Assembly (NCBI GenBank): GCA_028284365.1
Contig: JANQRW010000079.1
Location: forward strand, 1 to 64,000
Length of the DNA: 64,000 bases
Reading direction: 5' to 3'
DNA from: Marinicella sp.
Lineage (GTDB): Bacteria; Pseudomonadota; Gammaproteobacteria; Xanthomonadales; Marinicellaceae
Shown: one piece after another, positions 29,226 through 39,333 of the stretch
Numbering within the stretch: position 1 is the first letter of the stretch
How the letters are laid out: each line of letters begins with the position of its first letter
Position numbers and translations under genes: made by a program
The notes under the pieces: generated by a model
The model's input: the letters and a program-made list of their open reading frames with translations, nothing else
Databases searched by the model: none
What the model was told of the DNA's origin: nothing

Positions 29226-29462
29226 TTACACCTTCTCACCACGATGACGCATTTCAGCCAACACAGCATCAATACCTTTTTTATCAATGATTCTCATACC
29301 TTTGGCTGAGACCCTTAATTTAACCCACTTGTTTTCACTCTCTACCCAAAACTTGTGGTTTTGTAAATTGGGCAAAAATCTTCTGCGGGTTTTGTTCATC
29401 GCATGTGAAACATTGTTTCCTACAGTGGTTTTCTTTCCAGTAACTTGGCAAACTCTTGACAT
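29226..29462 (-). CDS. rpmB: 50S ribosomal protein L28
   Basis: 78-aa L28: [21 protein letters not shown] start, with [20 protein letters not shown] in the middle, matching the family. It follows rplS by 21 bases on the same strand. This puts rpmB-rpmG between the rpsP-rimM-trmD-rplS operon and rpsB, so all may be co-transcribed in part. Confidence 0.98.
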   Translation of the reverse strand: MSRVCQVTGKKTTVGNNVSHAMNKTRRRFLPNLQNHKFWVESENKWVKLRVSAKGMRIIDKKGIDAVLAEMRHRGEKV

Positions 29463-29483
29463 AATATTTCTCTCTATCAGTGA

Positions 29484-29840
29484 TTACTTTTTAGTATCCA
29501 GCTTCTCTGTAATTCGAGCAGCTTTTCCTTCCAGACCACGCAAGTAGTACAACTTGGCTCTTCTGACTTTACCACGACGCTTAACAGTAACACTGTCAAT
29601 CATTGGGCTGTGTGTTTGAAACACACGCTCAACACCTTCTCCATAAGAAATTTTTCTTACAGTAAACGCTGAGTTCAAGCCACGGTTTTTAACTGCAATC
29701 ACCACGCCTTCATAGTTTTGAACTCGTTCACGACTGCCGTCGATTACTTTAACACCAACAACCACAGTATCACCCGGGCTGAAAGTTGGTAAATCACTGC
29801 GTAATTGAGCAGCTTCTATTTGTTTTATGATGTCACTCAT
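29484..29840 (-). CDS. rplS: 50S ribosomal protein L19
   Basis: 118 aa; [30 protein letters not shown] and the C-terminal [22 protein letters not shown] are diagnostic. Last gene of the conserved rpsP-rimM-trmD-rplS operon, 15 bases after trmD. Confidence 0.98.
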   Translation of the reverse strand: MSDIIKQIEAAQLRSDLPTFSPGDTVVVGVKVIDGSRERVQNYEGVVIAVKNRGLNSAFTVRKISYGEGVERVFQTHSPMIDSVTVKRRGKVRRAKLYYLRGLEGKAARITEKLDTKK

Positions 29841-29855
29841 GATTTATTCTCTTAA

Positions 29856-30575
29856 TCATTCATTTTTCTGGGTACATGAGTCGCTTTTACTGCGCTCAGA
29901 GGTGCCTGCCATAAGATCAGGCCTTTTGTGTTTTGTGTTGGCAATGGCTTGTTGTTCCCGCCACGCCTTAATGGCCTGATGATGACCACTTAACAAAACT
30001 TCAGGGACGCCTGATTGTCCCAACATATCTGAACGGGTATATTGAGGCATACTCAACTTACCATCCATAAATGAGTCAGTCACCGCTGACTCAGCATCGC
30101 CAAGCACGCCTTTTAACTGACGTCCAACAGCATCAATGACCACACAAGCAGCCATTTCTCCACCACTGATGACATAATCACCAATAGAAATTTCTTTATC
30201 TACATATTGTTCAACAAATCGCTGATCAATACCTTCATAACGACCACAAACCAAAGTAATGTGGTTCTTTTTCGCCAAGTTATTACAAATAGCCTGGTTC
30301 AGTGTTTGTCCTTGTGGTGACATAAATACAACATCACCCAGCATCCTTTTACCAACACTTTCAATGGCCTTAGCCAATGGGTCATACATCATGACCATAC
30401 CAGCGCCACCACCAAAAGGTTTGTCATCAACATGATTGTGCTTGTTTTCAGCAAAATCGCGTGGATTGATATAATCAATGTCAATTAAACCAGCTTCAAT
30501 TGCCTTACCGATAACACCGTAGCTCAAAGCCGATGCCACCATATCTGGGAATAATGTGATGACATTAAAATGCAT
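29856..30575 (-). CDS. trmD: tRNA (guanine-37-N1)-methyltransferase
   Basis: SPOUT-class enzyme forming m1G37, preventing +1 frameshifting. N-terminus [12 protein letters not shown], knot motifs LVCGRYEGIDQRF and IGDYVISGGE are present. ATG 30575 overlaps the rimM stop by one base (TGATG); a TTG three bases earlier is less likely. The product is 239 aa, shorter than the roughly 255 of E. coli at the C-terminus, which is within family range. Confidence 0.97.
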   Translation of the reverse strand: MHFNVITLFPDMVASALSYGVIGKAIEAGLIDIDYINPRDFAENKHNHVDDKPFGGGAGMVMMYDPLAKAIESVGKRMLGDVVFMSPQGQTLNQAICNNLAKKNHITLVCGRYEGIDQRFVEQYVDKEISIGDYVISGGEMAACVVIDAVGRQLKGVLGDAESAVTDSFMDGKLSMPQYTRSDMLGQSGVPEVLLSGHHQAIKAWREQQAIANTKHKRPDLMAGTSERSKSDSCTQKNE

Positions 30576-31075
30576 CAATTGACTTCCAATTCCCAGTCAA
30601 CAACCATCCTGCCATTTTTCAAGTCTATTGAAGTGATAAATTGACCTTGTATGTAAGGTACCAAAGTTTCCTTATCAGAAACACCTTTGATCACCATGAC
30701 ATCATTAGCACCTGTCTCAAACATTGAATCAATTGTTCCTAATTGCTCGCCTTGTTGATTCTCAACGGTGAGTCCAATTAACTGATGCCAGTAATATTCA
30801 TCTTGTTGCAATTCCAACAAATCAGTTACACTGATTTGTATTTCACAACCAATGTACTGTTGTGATTTTTCTCGGTTGTCACAACCCTTTAAATAGGCAA
30901 CAACAGTTTTACCATGTCGTTTGGCTTTGATTCCTTTGATTTCTTCACCACCCACAATCCAAGTTGAGTAGCTGGCTATATTTTCCATTGGCTGGGTGTA
31001 AGAATATACTTTTAACCAACCTTTAACACCATAATGACCAGTAACCTTACCTACCGTTATCAAGCCATTATTCAT
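30575..31075 (-). CDS. rimM: Ribosome maturation factor RimM
   Basis: 166-aa 16S processing factor that binds S19 on the 30S head. N-terminal domain starts [19 protein letters not shown]; the PRC-barrel half contains [16 protein letters not shown] and [10 protein letters not shown]. Standard position between rpsP (9-base gap) and trmD (overlapping). Confidence 0.97.
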   Translation of the reverse strand: MNNGLITVGKVTGHYGVKGWLKVYSYTQPMENIASYSTWIVGGEEIKGIKAKRHGKTVVAYLKGCDNREKSQQYIGCEIQISVTDLLELQQDEYYWHQLIGLTVENQQGEQLGTIDSMFETGANDVMVIKGVSDKETLVPYIQGQFITSIDLKNGRMVVDWELEVN

Positions 31076-31084
31076 TGCTCTGAT

Positions 31085-31333
31085 TTATGCAGATTTTTGC
31101 GCTTGTTTAAGCAAAGAACCAACACGATCTGATAATTGAGCACCTAGGCCAACCCAGTGGTTGATGCGCTCAACATTTAAGTTTAACTTGACTTCTTGAC
31201 CACGAGCCATTGGATTGAAAAAACCTAATCGCTCCAAAGCCTTACCATCTCCTGCGTAACGGGAATCAGTTGCCACAACTTTATAGAAAGGCGAACGCTT
31301 GGCGCCATGCCTAACTAATTTAATCTTTACCAT
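31085..31333 (-). CDS. rpsP: 30S ribosomal protein S16
   Basis: 82 aa; MVKIKLVRHGAKRSPFYKVV and LERLGFFNPMA are diagnostic. First gene of the rpsP-rimM-trmD-rplS operon, with a consensus-like promoter at 31447-31474 about 115 bases upstream. Confidence 0.98.
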   Translation of the reverse strand: MVKIKLVRHGAKRSPFYKVVATDSRYAGDGKALERLGFFNPMARGQEVKLNLNVERINHWVGLGAQLSDRVGSLLKQAQKSA

Positions 31334-31398
31334 AATTTACCTCTAAAAATTCGGGGCACTAAAAAAGGTGGGCAATTTTAAAGGAAATTACCCTAAGA

Positions 31399-31474
31399 TA
31401 ACAGCTTTATTTATGCTTTTTTGCTGTTATTTTTGAACAGCTGGGCATTATAGCCACTACTGATTGAATTTCAA
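31399..31474 (-). promoter_or_regulatory. Promoter and leader hairpin of the rpsP operon
   Basis: On the minus strand, TTGAAA (31474-31469) and TATAAT (31452-31447) are separated by 16 bases. Predicted start is near 31440, giving a leader of about 107 bases. The leader contains a 7-bp inverted repeat, TAACAGC/GCTGTTA (31399-31405/31423-31429), which may be regulatory. The promoter begins eight bases after the stop of the upstream GacA-like gene. Confidence 0.72.
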
Positions 31475-31481
31475 GCCAATA

Positions 31482-32141
31482 TTAGCCTAAAGGACCGATT
31501 TCCTTAGGGTCCAAAACTCCATGCCTGATCGCCAAGTGTGTGAGTTTAACATCATTCTTGATGTCCAATTTTTCAAGTATGCGGTATTTATAAGTTGCTA
31601 CTGTTTTGTCGTTGAGACCAAGTATCTTACCAATCTCCTTCGGTTTTTTACCCCGAACCAATAACAACATAACTTCCATCTCGCGACTGGTCAAACCATC
31701 AAATGGAGACTCTCCACCACCTCCTGGCAACATAGACAAAGCCATTTGTTGTGCAATATCTGCACCCACATAACGTTGACCTGCATAGACCTTCTTAATG
31801 GCATCATCTAACTCAGAGGCAGCACACCCTTTAGTCAGGTAACCATTGGCACCTGCATCCAGTAATTGTTTGGGGTAAGGGTTTTCTGCATGGATGGTTA
31901 GAATGATAATGCGTACATAGGGATCAATATCAGTAATTTTTTTTGTCGCTTCCAGTCCACTCATACGTGGCATATTCACATCCATCAATACCACATCTGG
32001 TTTTTCTTGTTTAACCAAATTCAGCGCTTCATATCCATCGTTACATTCGCCAACAATTTTGATACCGTTCATTTTTTCAACAACCAGTCTGATACCTGTT
32101 CTGACAATATCATGATCATCAACCAACAACACTTTAATCAT
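31482..32141 (-). CDS. gacA: GacA/UvrY-type LuxR-family response regulator
   Basis: 219-aa NarL/FixJ regulator. Receiver domain (1-120) has the acidic pair Asp8-Asp9, phosphoacceptor Asp54 in VLMDVNMP, Thr82 and Lys104 (YLTKG). LuxR-type HTH occupies about 148-210 (LTSREMEVMLLLVRGKKPKEI). AGQRYVGADIAQQMALS in the linker matches GacA/UvrY closely, which activates CsrA-antagonist small RNAs. The usual partner uvrC is not adjacent, and no clear GacA box (TGTAAG..CTTACA) was found in this window. Confidence 0.85.
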   Translation of the reverse strand: MIKVLLVDDHDIVRTGIRLVVEKMNGIKIVGECNDGYEALNLVKQEKPDVVLMDVNMPRMSGLEATKKITDIDPYVRIIILTIHAENPYPKQLLDAGANGYLTKGCAASELDDAIKKVYAGQRYVGADIAQQMALSMLPGGGGESPFDGLTSREMEVMLLLVRGKKPKEIGKILGLNDKTVATYKYRILEKLDIKNDVKLTHLAIRHGVLDPKEIGPLG

Positions 32142-32311
32142 TTACACCCTCCTTCATTCCTTATTTTGGCAGTTTTTATTTATAGCACATTTTGGCCTGT
32201 CATTGTTTCACAAATTTACCCAGAACCACAATGTTAAACCTAAAACCAACCACCACCTCAAACTCCTTCAAAAATTTCACCCATTGAGATAGCCAAAATA
32301 AATCACATCGC

Positions 32312-32317
32312 TATAAT
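32312..32317 (+). promoter_or_regulatory. TATAAT box close to patatin gene start
   Basis: Consensus TATAAT only eight bases before ATG 32326 with no Shine-Dalgarno between them. No good -35 lies 16-18 bases upstream (TTGAGA is at 22). If used, the message would be almost leaderless. Confidence 0.45.
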
Positions 32318-32325
32318 AGCACCCC

Positions 32326-33537
32326 ATGATTACAGTTAAAGCTGCAAAAGACGCCATCGAAAGCAATCAAAAATTTGGTCTTGCCTTGGCAGGTGGTGGC
32401 CCACTAGGGGCTTTTTATGAATTGGGAGCTTTGTGCGCCATCGAAGATTCCATCTCTCCTTTGGAAATCACTGAATTAGATGTTTACGTGGGCGTCAGTG
32501 CAGGTGCATTCATTGCAGCCGGTTTAGCCAACGGCATTGATTTAAGAAAAATGGCAAAAATATTTGCCTTCAGTAAAAAAACTGAAACCCCTTTTAACCC
32601 TGACCATTTCTTGCAACCTGCTTACAAAGACTACGTGCTAAACCTAGCCAAAACACCAACTTTAGTCAGTAAAACGATTCTCAAGTGGGCTAAAAACCCA
32701 CTTAAAACAAGCATGGTTGATGTTCTGGAGATTGCAGGAAAGGTTCTACCAGCAGGCGTTTTCAATAATGAAAAACTGGAAGCTTTTTTAGAAACCATTC
32801 TGAAAGATCATGGGCAAACCAATGACTTTAAACAACTCAAGAAAGAGTTGTATATTGTGGCATGCGAACTCAACAGTGGAAGAATCGCAGGCTTTGGTAA
32901 CAACGACAACAACAAAGTACCTATTTCAAAAGCCGTTCAGGCTTCCTCTGCTCTACCCGGTTTGTATTCTCCGGTAAAAATTGATGGTAAATTTTATGTC
33001 GACGGTGCTTTGCGTCGAACCATGAATGCTTCAGCCGCATTAAAAAAGGACACGCATTTACTGTTTGCAGTAAATCCAATTGTACCTTTTGAAAGAACCT
33101 TAAAAGTAGATGAAAAAGGTTTGGTCAGTGGTGGCTTGCCATTGGTACTGTCGCAAACCTTCAGGTCAATTGTCCAATCCAGATTAAAATCGGGTTTAGA
33201 TAAATACGAAAGTCTTTTCCCACATTCTGACATCGTGTTATTTGAGCCCGATGCTAATGATGAGACACTGTTTCGCTCTAATTTGTTCAGTTATTCAAAA
33301 CGTGACCAACTCTGCGACTATGCTTACCGCTCCACCCGCAAACACATCATTGATCAACAAGTACAATTAGAACCTATATTAAAACGCCATGGTTTGTATC
33401 TGAATCAACACAACCTTGCACAGAAGAAACGCAAGATTAAACACTTCATTGATCAGAAGCACAACAGTTCACCTTGGTCAGATATGCTGACACAATCCTT
33501 AGATATATTAGAGCGAAAAATTCGCAGCAAGCAATAA
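32326..33537 (+). CDS. Patatin-like phospholipase
   Basis: 403-aa Ser/Asp dyad lipid acyl hydrolase. Oxyanion GGGPLG is at 23-28, nucleophile elbow GVSAG at 56-60 (Ser58), and the catalytic Asp226-Gly227 in FYVDGALR. No signal peptide or membrane segment is seen, so it is probably cytoplasmic or peripheral. The C-terminal 150 residues are basic and family-specific. It is monocistronic and convergent with the phasin gene across a shared bidirectional terminator. A patatin beside a phasin invites a role at lipid or polyester granules, but no PHA synthase is in the window. Confidence 0.87.
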   Translation: MITVKAAKDAIESNQKFGLALAGGGPLGAFYELGALCAIEDSISPLEITELDVYVGVSAGAFIAAGLANGIDLRKMAKIFAFSKKTETPFNPDHFLQPAYKDYVLNLAKTPTLVSKTILKWAKNPLKTSMVDVLEIAGKVLPAGVFNNEKLEAFLETILKDHGQTNDFKQLKKELYIVACELNSGRIAGFGNNDNNKVPISKAVQASSALPGLYSPVKIDGKFYVDGALRRTMNASAALKKDTHLLFAVNPIVPFERTLKVDEKGLVSGGLPLVLSQTFRSIVQSRLKSGLDKYESLFPHSDIVLFEPDANDETLFRSNLFSYSKRDQLCDYAYRSTRKHIIDQQVQLEPILKRHGLYLNQHNLAQKKRKIKHFIDQKHNSSPWSDMLTQSLDILERKIRSKQ

Positions 33538-33563
33538 AAAACCACCCCTATGGGTGGTTTTTT
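33536..33563. terminator. Bidirectional intrinsic terminator
   Basis: CCACCC (33542-33547) / GGGTGG (33552-33557) with a 4-base loop, flanked by six A and six T, lying between the convergent patatin and phasin genes. Confidence 0.92.
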
Positions 33564-33592
33564 ATTCACAACATAGTTTTTAACTTAAGAAA

Positions 33593-34363
33593 TTACTTTT
33601 TGACAGCCTTCTTAGTCACTTTCTTTTTTGCCACTTTTTTTGTTGCAGTCTTTTTAGAAGTGGTTTTCTTTGGAGCTGCTTTTTTTACCGTTTTACTGGC
33701 CGTTGATGCTCCTTTGTTGGTCGACTTTTTAGCTGAAGACGCAGCTTTTTTAACTGTTTTTTTAGTGGTTTTTTTAACATCAGCCGTGGCTTTTTTTACA
33801 CTTTTCTTAACCGTGTTGGCTTTTTTCTTAGCACTGGCTGTGGCTTTTTTTGCAGTTGCAGTTACCTTTGATGCAGTTTTCTTCACTGTTTTCTCAGCTT
33901 CTTTAGCTGTTTTGGTGGCTTTTTTCTTAGCTTTAGAACCGGTGTCTTTAGCTAATTTTGAGACCTCTTTAGTTAAGGTATCGATACGCTTCAATAAGTC
34001 ACCCAACTCATTGTTAGTAGGTACGCCCAAGCTTTTTAATGATTTTTCAACTCGTTTTTCAAACACATCTTCCAGTTTGTCCCAACTTTCAGAAGCCCTT
34101 TTCTTAGCGGTATTCACAGTTGAGCTAACTGATGATTTCACATCACTAACGGCTTTCTGTGGGACTTCTTTGAACAATTTTTCAAAATCTTTGCCTTCAT
34201 CAATCAATCTGTCATAGATTTTTTTACCTTCTGATTGTGCTTTTGCAAAAGCACCCAATCCCGCCAGCCAGATTTCGTTGGCAGAGCCAACCAAAGTCTC
34301 TGCCAGTTTAGGCGACTTCTTATCAGCAGATACTGCCTTCTTCAATGTTTTTTTCTTTGCCAT
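33593..34363 (-). CDS. Phasin family protein with histone H1-like tail (PhaF-like)
   Basis: Residues about 20-125 form an amphipathic, helical phasin domain (SANEIWLAGLGAFAKAQSEG, typical for PHA granule-associated proteins). Residues 130-256 are an extremely Lys/Ala/Thr-rich, proline-poor tail of the histone H1/AlgP type. Such two-part proteins (PhaF in Pseudomonas) bind granules with the N-domain and DNA with the tail. 256 aa. The coding strand has a strong A-rich bias from AAA/AAG codons. An alternative role as a general nucleoid-associated protein cannot be excluded. Confidence 0.85.
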   Translation of the reverse strand: MAKKKTLKKAVSADKKSPKLAETLVGSANEIWLAGLGAFAKAQSEGKKIYDRLIDEGKDFEKLFKEVPQKAVSDVKSSVSSTVNTAKKRASESWDKLEDVFEKRVEKSLKSLGVPTNNELGDLLKRIDTLTKEVSKLAKDTGSKAKKKATKTAKEAEKTVKKTASKVTATAKKATASAKKKANTVKKSVKKATADVKKTTKKTVKKAASSAKKSTNKGASTASKTVKKAAPKKTTSKKTATKKVAKKKVTKKAVKK

Positions 34364-34465
34364 AATGACCTCTCAATTATTGTACACAGCTTATTATGTT
34401 TATTTTAATAGAGCAAACATACTAATCCCTTGGATCTCTTATCCTTATATCAATAAACTTGAGTA

Positions 34466-36424
34466 TCATAATGACATATGACTCTTTTTATCAAGCTTAT
34501 CCTTGAATACATCAACTTGTCGCAAAGAAATTCCGTTCAATTGGTTGATCGGGAAAGTAAATGCAATACCATCTTCGGTCGAATTGATGTGTAAGCGATG
34601 AATAATGGCCTCTAATACTCCATTGATCATATGATTTGGCAATAAAAATATCAAAACTGTATCGCTTATTTCATGATTGACTCGGAATAAATTATCAAAC
34701 TTACTCAGGCCCATGCCTTCTGCATCGAGAATAGTCACTCCTGAAGCACCCGCATTTTTTGCAGACTCAACGGCCAATTCTTTTTTATCTTTGGGTACAA
34801 TAAGCACCAATGCACTGAAGTGCAAATCCAGCTCATCGGCCAGTTCTGGCAGGGGCTTGCCATCAACAATAACCGAATGTCCAATTTTAGGACGAAATGG
34901 ATTTTCCACATCTTTCGCAGTTTTATACTGTTCATCAATTTGTGTATCGGTTCTGACTTTAAATCTATCGATCGCCACACCATATATCATGACCGTCAGC
35001 ATTGGAAACAGAGATGCAAAAGCAATGAGACCAAAACCATCTATCAGCGGATCCCTTCCTGGAATATTACTTGCCAACCCAATACCCAAAGCCGCCACCA
35101 GCGGAACTGTAATGGTAGAAGTCGTAACCCCACCACTGTCGTAGGCAATAGGAATAATATAACGTGGTGCGAAACTGGTTAACAAAATAACCAAAGCATA
35201 ACCGACAATAATGTAATAATGTATTTGCTCGCCATCGATGATTCGATGTGCTCCTAATGTGATGCCAATACCCACACCTAATGCCACAAAACTTCTTAAC
35301 ATCAGATCATTGATACGTCCATCACTGATTTCAACAGATTTTTTACTGATCGCTATCAATGCAGGCTCAGCAAAAGTAGTAGATATGCCAATCAGAAATG
35401 CGAAAGCATAAATAGTACCAGTAGAGTTCAGTGAAGTCAGTTCAAATGCCATGGTCTCGCCCAAAGCAAATAACCCCATTTCAAGCCCTAAAATGAAGGC
35501 ATCCAAACCTAAAATAACCAGCACAAAGCCCAGAACAACTTTTCTCCAACCCTCAAGTGGTTTTTTAAGTACGACCAATTGAAAAAACAGTATAATTCCC
35601 ACAATCGGCAACACATCAAGTGTTGTGTTAATCAGCCCTTTGATCAAATAATTTGGAGTGATACTGATGCTGTTGGATGGTACAGAAGAAATAACCACTT
35701 CAGCCACTTCCTGTACTTCAACGAAGTTGTAAACAAAAATGCCATACAACTGTACAAAGATCATAGGCGTTAGTGACGCCATTGCAATTAAGCCAAATCC
35801 ATCAATCATGGGGTTACGCCCCTTGATGCTTGATGCAAGCCCAATCCCAAGTGCAGCAACCAACGGTACGGTTACAGTCGAAGTAGTCACCCCTCCCAAA
35901 TCATAAGCCAAACCCACAATTTCATTGGGCGCAAAGAAAGTAGTACCCACCACTAACACATACCCAGTGATGATATAATAATGAATCGGGTGTCCTTTTA
36001 AGATTCGCCATACTCCCAGCAAAATGGCAAAACCAACAGAAAATGCCACCACTAAACGCAAAACGGTTGATTCAATACGCCCCTGACTGATATCAGCCGC
36101 CTTATGGGCAATAACAATTAAAGCTGGTTCTGCAACGGTTGTACCAAAACCAACCAAAAAACCAAATATTAATAGCCAGAACAGGCGTTTACTTTTAGCA
36201 AAGTCTCTGGCCAGATTTTCGCCAACCGGAAAAATGCCGATTTCAAGCCCAAGCAAAAAGATGGCCAACCCCACTCCAACAATCCCCATACCCAGCGTGG
36301 TGTCAATCCAGTCACTGGGAACTGCCTGAATAACAAAGAGCTGAAAAAATACAATAACTACAACAATGGGCATCAAATCACGAAACGAATCGCGTAATAA
36401 TTTGCTCAGTAGCGATAAATACAT
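34466..36424 (-). CDS. Duplicated DUF1538 membrane protein with PII-like C-terminal domain
   Basis: 652-aa integral membrane protein made of two homologous halves. Half 1 (about 1-240) and half 2 (about 255-500) share GLE(I/M)G(I/L)F..GE, FGTT/ISTT-(V/F)AEPALI.I..K, and [21 protein letters not shown] followed by [20 protein letters not shown]. This is the tandem DUF1538 architecture. Residues about 525-640 form a soluble alpha/beta domain ([20 protein letters not shown]... [13 protein letters not shown]) that resembles PII/GlnB-like regulatory domains. A transporter controlled by the soluble domain is inference. Monocistronic; the substrate is unknown. Confidence 0.8.
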   Translation of the reverse strand: MYLSLLSKLLRDSFRDLMPIVVVIVFFQLFVIQAVPSDWIDTTLGMGIVGVGLAIFLLGLEIGIFPVGENLARDFAKSKRLFWLLIFGFLVGFGTTVAEPALIVIAHKAADISQGRIESTVLRLVVAFSVGFAILLGVWRILKGHPIHYYIITGYVLVVGTTFFAPNEIVGLAYDLGGVTTSTVTVPLVAALGIGLASSIKGRNPMIDGFGLIAMASLTPMIFVQLYGIFVYNFVEVQEVAEVVISSVPSNSISITPNYLIKGLINTTLDVLPIVGIILFFQLVVLKKPLEGWRKVVLGFVLVILGLDAFILGLEMGLFALGETMAFELTSLNSTGTIYAFAFLIGISTTFAEPALIAISKKSVEISDGRINDLMLRSFVALGVGIGITLGAHRIIDGEQIHYYIIVGYALVILLTSFAPRYIIPIAYDSGGVTTSTITVPLVAALGIGLASNIPGRDPLIDGFGLIAFASLFPMLTVMIYGVAIDRFKVRTDTQIDEQYKTAKDVENPFRPKIGHSVIVDGKPLPELADELDLHFSALVLIVPKDKKELAVESAKNAGASGVTILDAEGMGLSKFDNLFRVNHEISDTVLIFLLPNHMINGVLEAIIHRLHINSTEDGIAFTFPINQLNGISLRQVDVFKDKLDKKSHMSL

Positions 36425-37002
36425 AACTTAACTATCCTCTGTTGGGGTGAATATCTTACAGAACATTAGATTCTGCTGCCTAATGGCAAATAGCCAATTA
36501 TCGTTATTCTGACTGATTAGCCTACCATATGAAATCAACAAAAGTCTCACTGATAAAGGAATAAATTCTAACTCAAATAGAACATCAGTACGATTGTTTT
36601 CAATTACAGTTTAAATTTGCTCCTGAAAAAGTTACACAATTGACACAAAGCAAGAACAATGCCTGTAAGCACAGCAGTTTCTCCAAAACACTCACCTGTA
36701 TTTCACACTTCTATATAAGTCATATAGGTTTTACGACTGCAAGGATGTAGCAGGTAGAATTGAACTTGGAACGGAGACCAAAGACCCAATAGCATTCCTT
36801 ATATTTCTTTCAACCTTAATCGGATAAAGTTGTATAATTCAAACCACTGCACGTACGACTGATATCTAAAACGTTTTTTCGAAAAAGCTGACTTCGCACC
36901 TTGTCCAAAGTCACTCAATGACATAGCTATTGATTGTTAATAAATAAAATAATCCATAAAATACATTTAATCAAACCATACAACATCAACAAAATTATAT
37001 TC
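36425..37002. other. Long intergenic region upstream of transketolase
   Basis: 578 bases without a credible gene, between divergent DUF1538 and tkt genes. AT-rich. A -35-like TTGACA is at 36640-36645 but without a good -10. CCCAATAGCATTCCTTA at 36785-36801 matches 117-133 at 16 of 17 positions and may mark the end of a degraded dispersed repeat that starts near 36725. A T6/A5 palindrome lies at 36874-36886. No Shine-Dalgarno is visible before tkt. Confidence 0.45.
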
Positions 37003-38994
37003 ATGACAGACAGAAAAAAACTCGCTAATGCCATCAGATTCCTCGCTATGGATGCTGTTCAACAAGCAAACTCAGGACACCCTGGCGCTCCCATGGGTAT
37101 GGCCGATATCGCTGAAGTCGTCTTTAATGACTTCCTTAAACACAACCCACAAAATCCACACTGGATCAATCGCGACCGTTTCGTGATGTCCAATGGCCAT
37201 GGTTCTATGCTCCCTTATGCCGCATTACACCTTTCAGGTTATGACTTGAGCATGGATGATTTAAAAAAATTCAGACAACTACACTCAAAAACCCCAGGCC
37301 ATCCTGAATATGGTTACACACCTGGCATTGAAACGACCACAGGTCCTCTAGGACAGGGCATTGCCAATGCAGTTGGTATGGCTTTATCAGAAAAACTACT
37401 GGCTGAACAATTCAATCAAAACGATCATCAGGTTATTGATCATCACACCTATGTGTTCTTGGGCGATGGATGTCTCATGGAAGGTATTTCACATGAGGCC
37501 TGTTCTTTGGCTGGCACCCTGAAACTCGGCAAGCTGATTGCGATTTACGATGATAATAACATTTCTATTGATGGCAAAGTTGATGGTTGGTTCACTGACG
37601 ACACACCAGCTCGATTCAGAGCTTATGGTTGGCAGGTCATTGAAGCAGTTGACGGCCAGAACGCATCTAAAGTGAAAGCCGCTATTGCGGCGGCCAAAGA
37701 AAACAAAACACAACCAACTTTAATTTGTGCCAAGACCGTTATTGGTTACGGTGCGCCAAACAAAGCAGGTTCTCATGACTGCCACGGTGCTCCATTAGGA
37801 CCTGAGGAAATCCAAGCCACCAGAGTGGCATTAAATTGGCCATACGCACCATTTGAAATTCCAGAATCAATTTATCAGGCTTGGGATGCGAAGGCCAAAG
37901 GCGCTGACACCGAAAACACATGGCAAAGACAATTCGATGCCTATACCAACGAACATCCAGAATTAGCTACCGAGTTACAACGTCGCATGGCTGGTCATTT
38001 ACCCCAGAACTGGACAGAAAGAGTTCAAGCGTACGTGGCTCAAACAGCTCAAGACGCCCCACAAATGGCCACTCGCAAAGCATCTAAACATGCACTGGAA
38101 GGACTTGGTCCACTGTTGCCTGAATTTTTCGGTGGTTCTGCAGATTTAACTCCTTCAAATAATACCTTTTGGTCGGGTTCAAAATCCATCAATAATGGTG
38201 ACTTTTCTGGGAACTACATGTCTTATGGTGTTAGAGAGTTTGCCATGAGTGCCATCACCAATGGTATGGCGCTACACGGGGGCATTTTGCCATACAGCGC
38301 AACCTTTTTAATGTTTTCAGAATACGCCAGAAATGCCTTGCGTATGGCTGCTTTAATGAAAATCAGGAACATTTTTGTTTATACGCATGATTCCATTGGC
38401 GTTGGTGAAGATGGCCCAACACACCAACCAGTTGAACAAACGCCAACATTAAGAATGATTCCAAACATGCATGTGTGGCGACCTTGTGATGCGGTTGAAT
38501 CTGTAGTTGCCTGGCAAGCTGCTGTAGAAAAAACAGATGGACCTACTTGTTTGTTATTCACTCGCCAAGGGGTAGACCATCAAACCAGAACTGATGCCCA
38601 AATCGATAACATTTACAAAGGGGCCTATGTGTTGATTGATAGCAAGTCGACACCAGAAGTGATCGTTATTGCTACCGGTTCTGAAGTTGGCATCGCCGCC
38701 AAGGCTGTCACTCAACTCAATCATGATGGTGTACCAACGCGCTTGGTTTCGATGCCATGTGCAGAGGCGTTTGAACAACAAGATGAGTCATATCAAAACG
38801 CTGTCTTACCAATTTCAGTTACCAAACGCGTGGCTGTTGAAGCAGCACAAGGTGATTTTTGGTATAAATACGTTGGTCTTAATGGCGAGATCATCAGCCA
38901 AAATACTTTTGGCGAATCAGCACCAGGTAATGTTTTGTTCGAACACTTTGGTTTTACTGTTGATAATATCATCAAAACAGTTAAATCACTTTAA
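37003..38994 (+). CDS. tkt: Transketolase
   Basis: ThDP-dependent enzyme of the pentose phosphate pathway, 663 aa from ATG 37003 ([19 protein letters not shown]), exactly the length of E. coli TktA; an in-frame upstream TTG would add 23 unrelated residues. The ThDP motif GDGCLMEG is at 154-161 and DDNN at 183-186; [12 protein letters not shown] (20-32), [14 protein letters not shown] and the C-terminal TPE-type domain are all present. Followed by a strong bidirectional terminator. Confidence 0.98.
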   Translation: MTDRKKLANAIRFLAMDAVQQANSGHPGAPMGMADIAEVVFNDFLKHNPQNPHWINRDRFVMSNGHGSMLPYAALHLSGYDLSMDDLKKFRQLHSKTPGHPEYGYTPGIETTTGPLGQGIANAVGMALSEKLLAEQFNQNDHQVIDHHTYVFLGDGCLMEGISHEACSLAGTLKLGKLIAIYDDNNISIDGKVDGWFTDDTPARFRAYGWQVIEAVDGQNASKVKAAIAAAKENKTQPTLICAKTVIGYGAPNKAGSHDCHGAPLGPEEIQATRVALNWPYAPFEIPESIYQAWDAKAKGADTENTWQRQFDAYTNEHPELATELQRRMAGHLPQNWTERVQAYVAQTAQDAPQMATRKASKHALEGLGPLLPEFFGGSADLTPSNNTFWSGSKSINNGDFSGNYMSYGVREFAMSAITNGMALHGGILPYSATFLMFSEYARNALRMAALMKIRNIFVYTHDSIGVGEDGPTHQPVEQTPTLRMIPNMHVWRPCDAVESVVAWQAAVEKTDGPTCLLFTRQGVDHQTRTDAQIDNIYKGAYVLIDSKSTPEVIVIATGSEVGIAAKAVTQLNHDGVPTRLVSMPCAEAFEQQDESYQNAVLPISVTKRVAVEAAQGDFWYKYVGLNGEIISQNTFGESAPGNVLFEHFGFTVDNIIKTVKSL

Positions 38995-38999
38995 ACAAA

Positions 39000-39032
39000 A
39001 GGATGGCATCCATCAAGATGCCATCCTCTTTC
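39000..39032. terminator. Bidirectional intrinsic terminator after tkt
   Basis: Perfect 11-bp stem AGGATGGCATC/GATGCCATCCT (39000-39010/39017-39027) with a 6-base loop, followed by TCTTTCT on the + strand and by TTTTGTTT on the minus strand; serves the convergent tkt and ppk2 units. Confidence 0.88.
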
Positions 39033-39051
39033 TGCCCTAAAAGTCATTCAG

Positions 39052-39333
39052 CTACGAATCTTTATTTTGAGGATATAGCTTTTCCTTGATTTTTGCTTTA
39101 GCTATGCTTTTCTTAGCTGCTTTTTTTGCAGCCTTACTGGCTAAACGCAACATTTGTTGTTGTACCTCTTCATGTTGAATCACATCAACATCAGACTTCA
39201 ACTTTCTACTCTCCTCTAGCATCAGCTTGATCTCTTGGTGCATCTTTTTAACTTGATTTGCATATGTTTTCACATCTGCTAATATTTTTGCACACTCTAT
39301 TGAATCTAAATCCGGTTTATTTCTATTTCTCAT
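39052..39333 (-). CDS. Small Lys/Ala-rich coiled-coil protein overlapping ppk2
   Basis: 93-aa hypothetical from ATG 39333 (a TTG at 39339 is also in frame). Residues 10-60 are a charged helix with heptad-like spacing and residues 65-88 a SKAAKKAAKKSIAKAKIKEK basic tail. It overlaps the last 11 bases of ppk2, indicating translational coupling. The tail resembles those of the phasin and S2 in this window. No function is recognised; a polyphosphate- or nucleic-acid-binding partner is speculation. Confidence 0.65.
   Translation of the reverse strand: MRNRNKPDLDSIECAKILADVKTYANQVKKMHQEIKLMLEESRKLKSDVDVIQHEEVQQQMLRLASKAAKKAAKKSIAKAKIKEKLYPQNKDS

Noticed and set aside
33474..34217. Long hydrophobic + strand frame opposite the phasin
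   Set aside because: Same effect: the complement of Lys/Ala codons reads as Phe/Leu-rich sequence.
36661..36680. TGTAAG resembling half of a GacA box
   Set aside because: The matching CTTACA half at the required spacing is absent.
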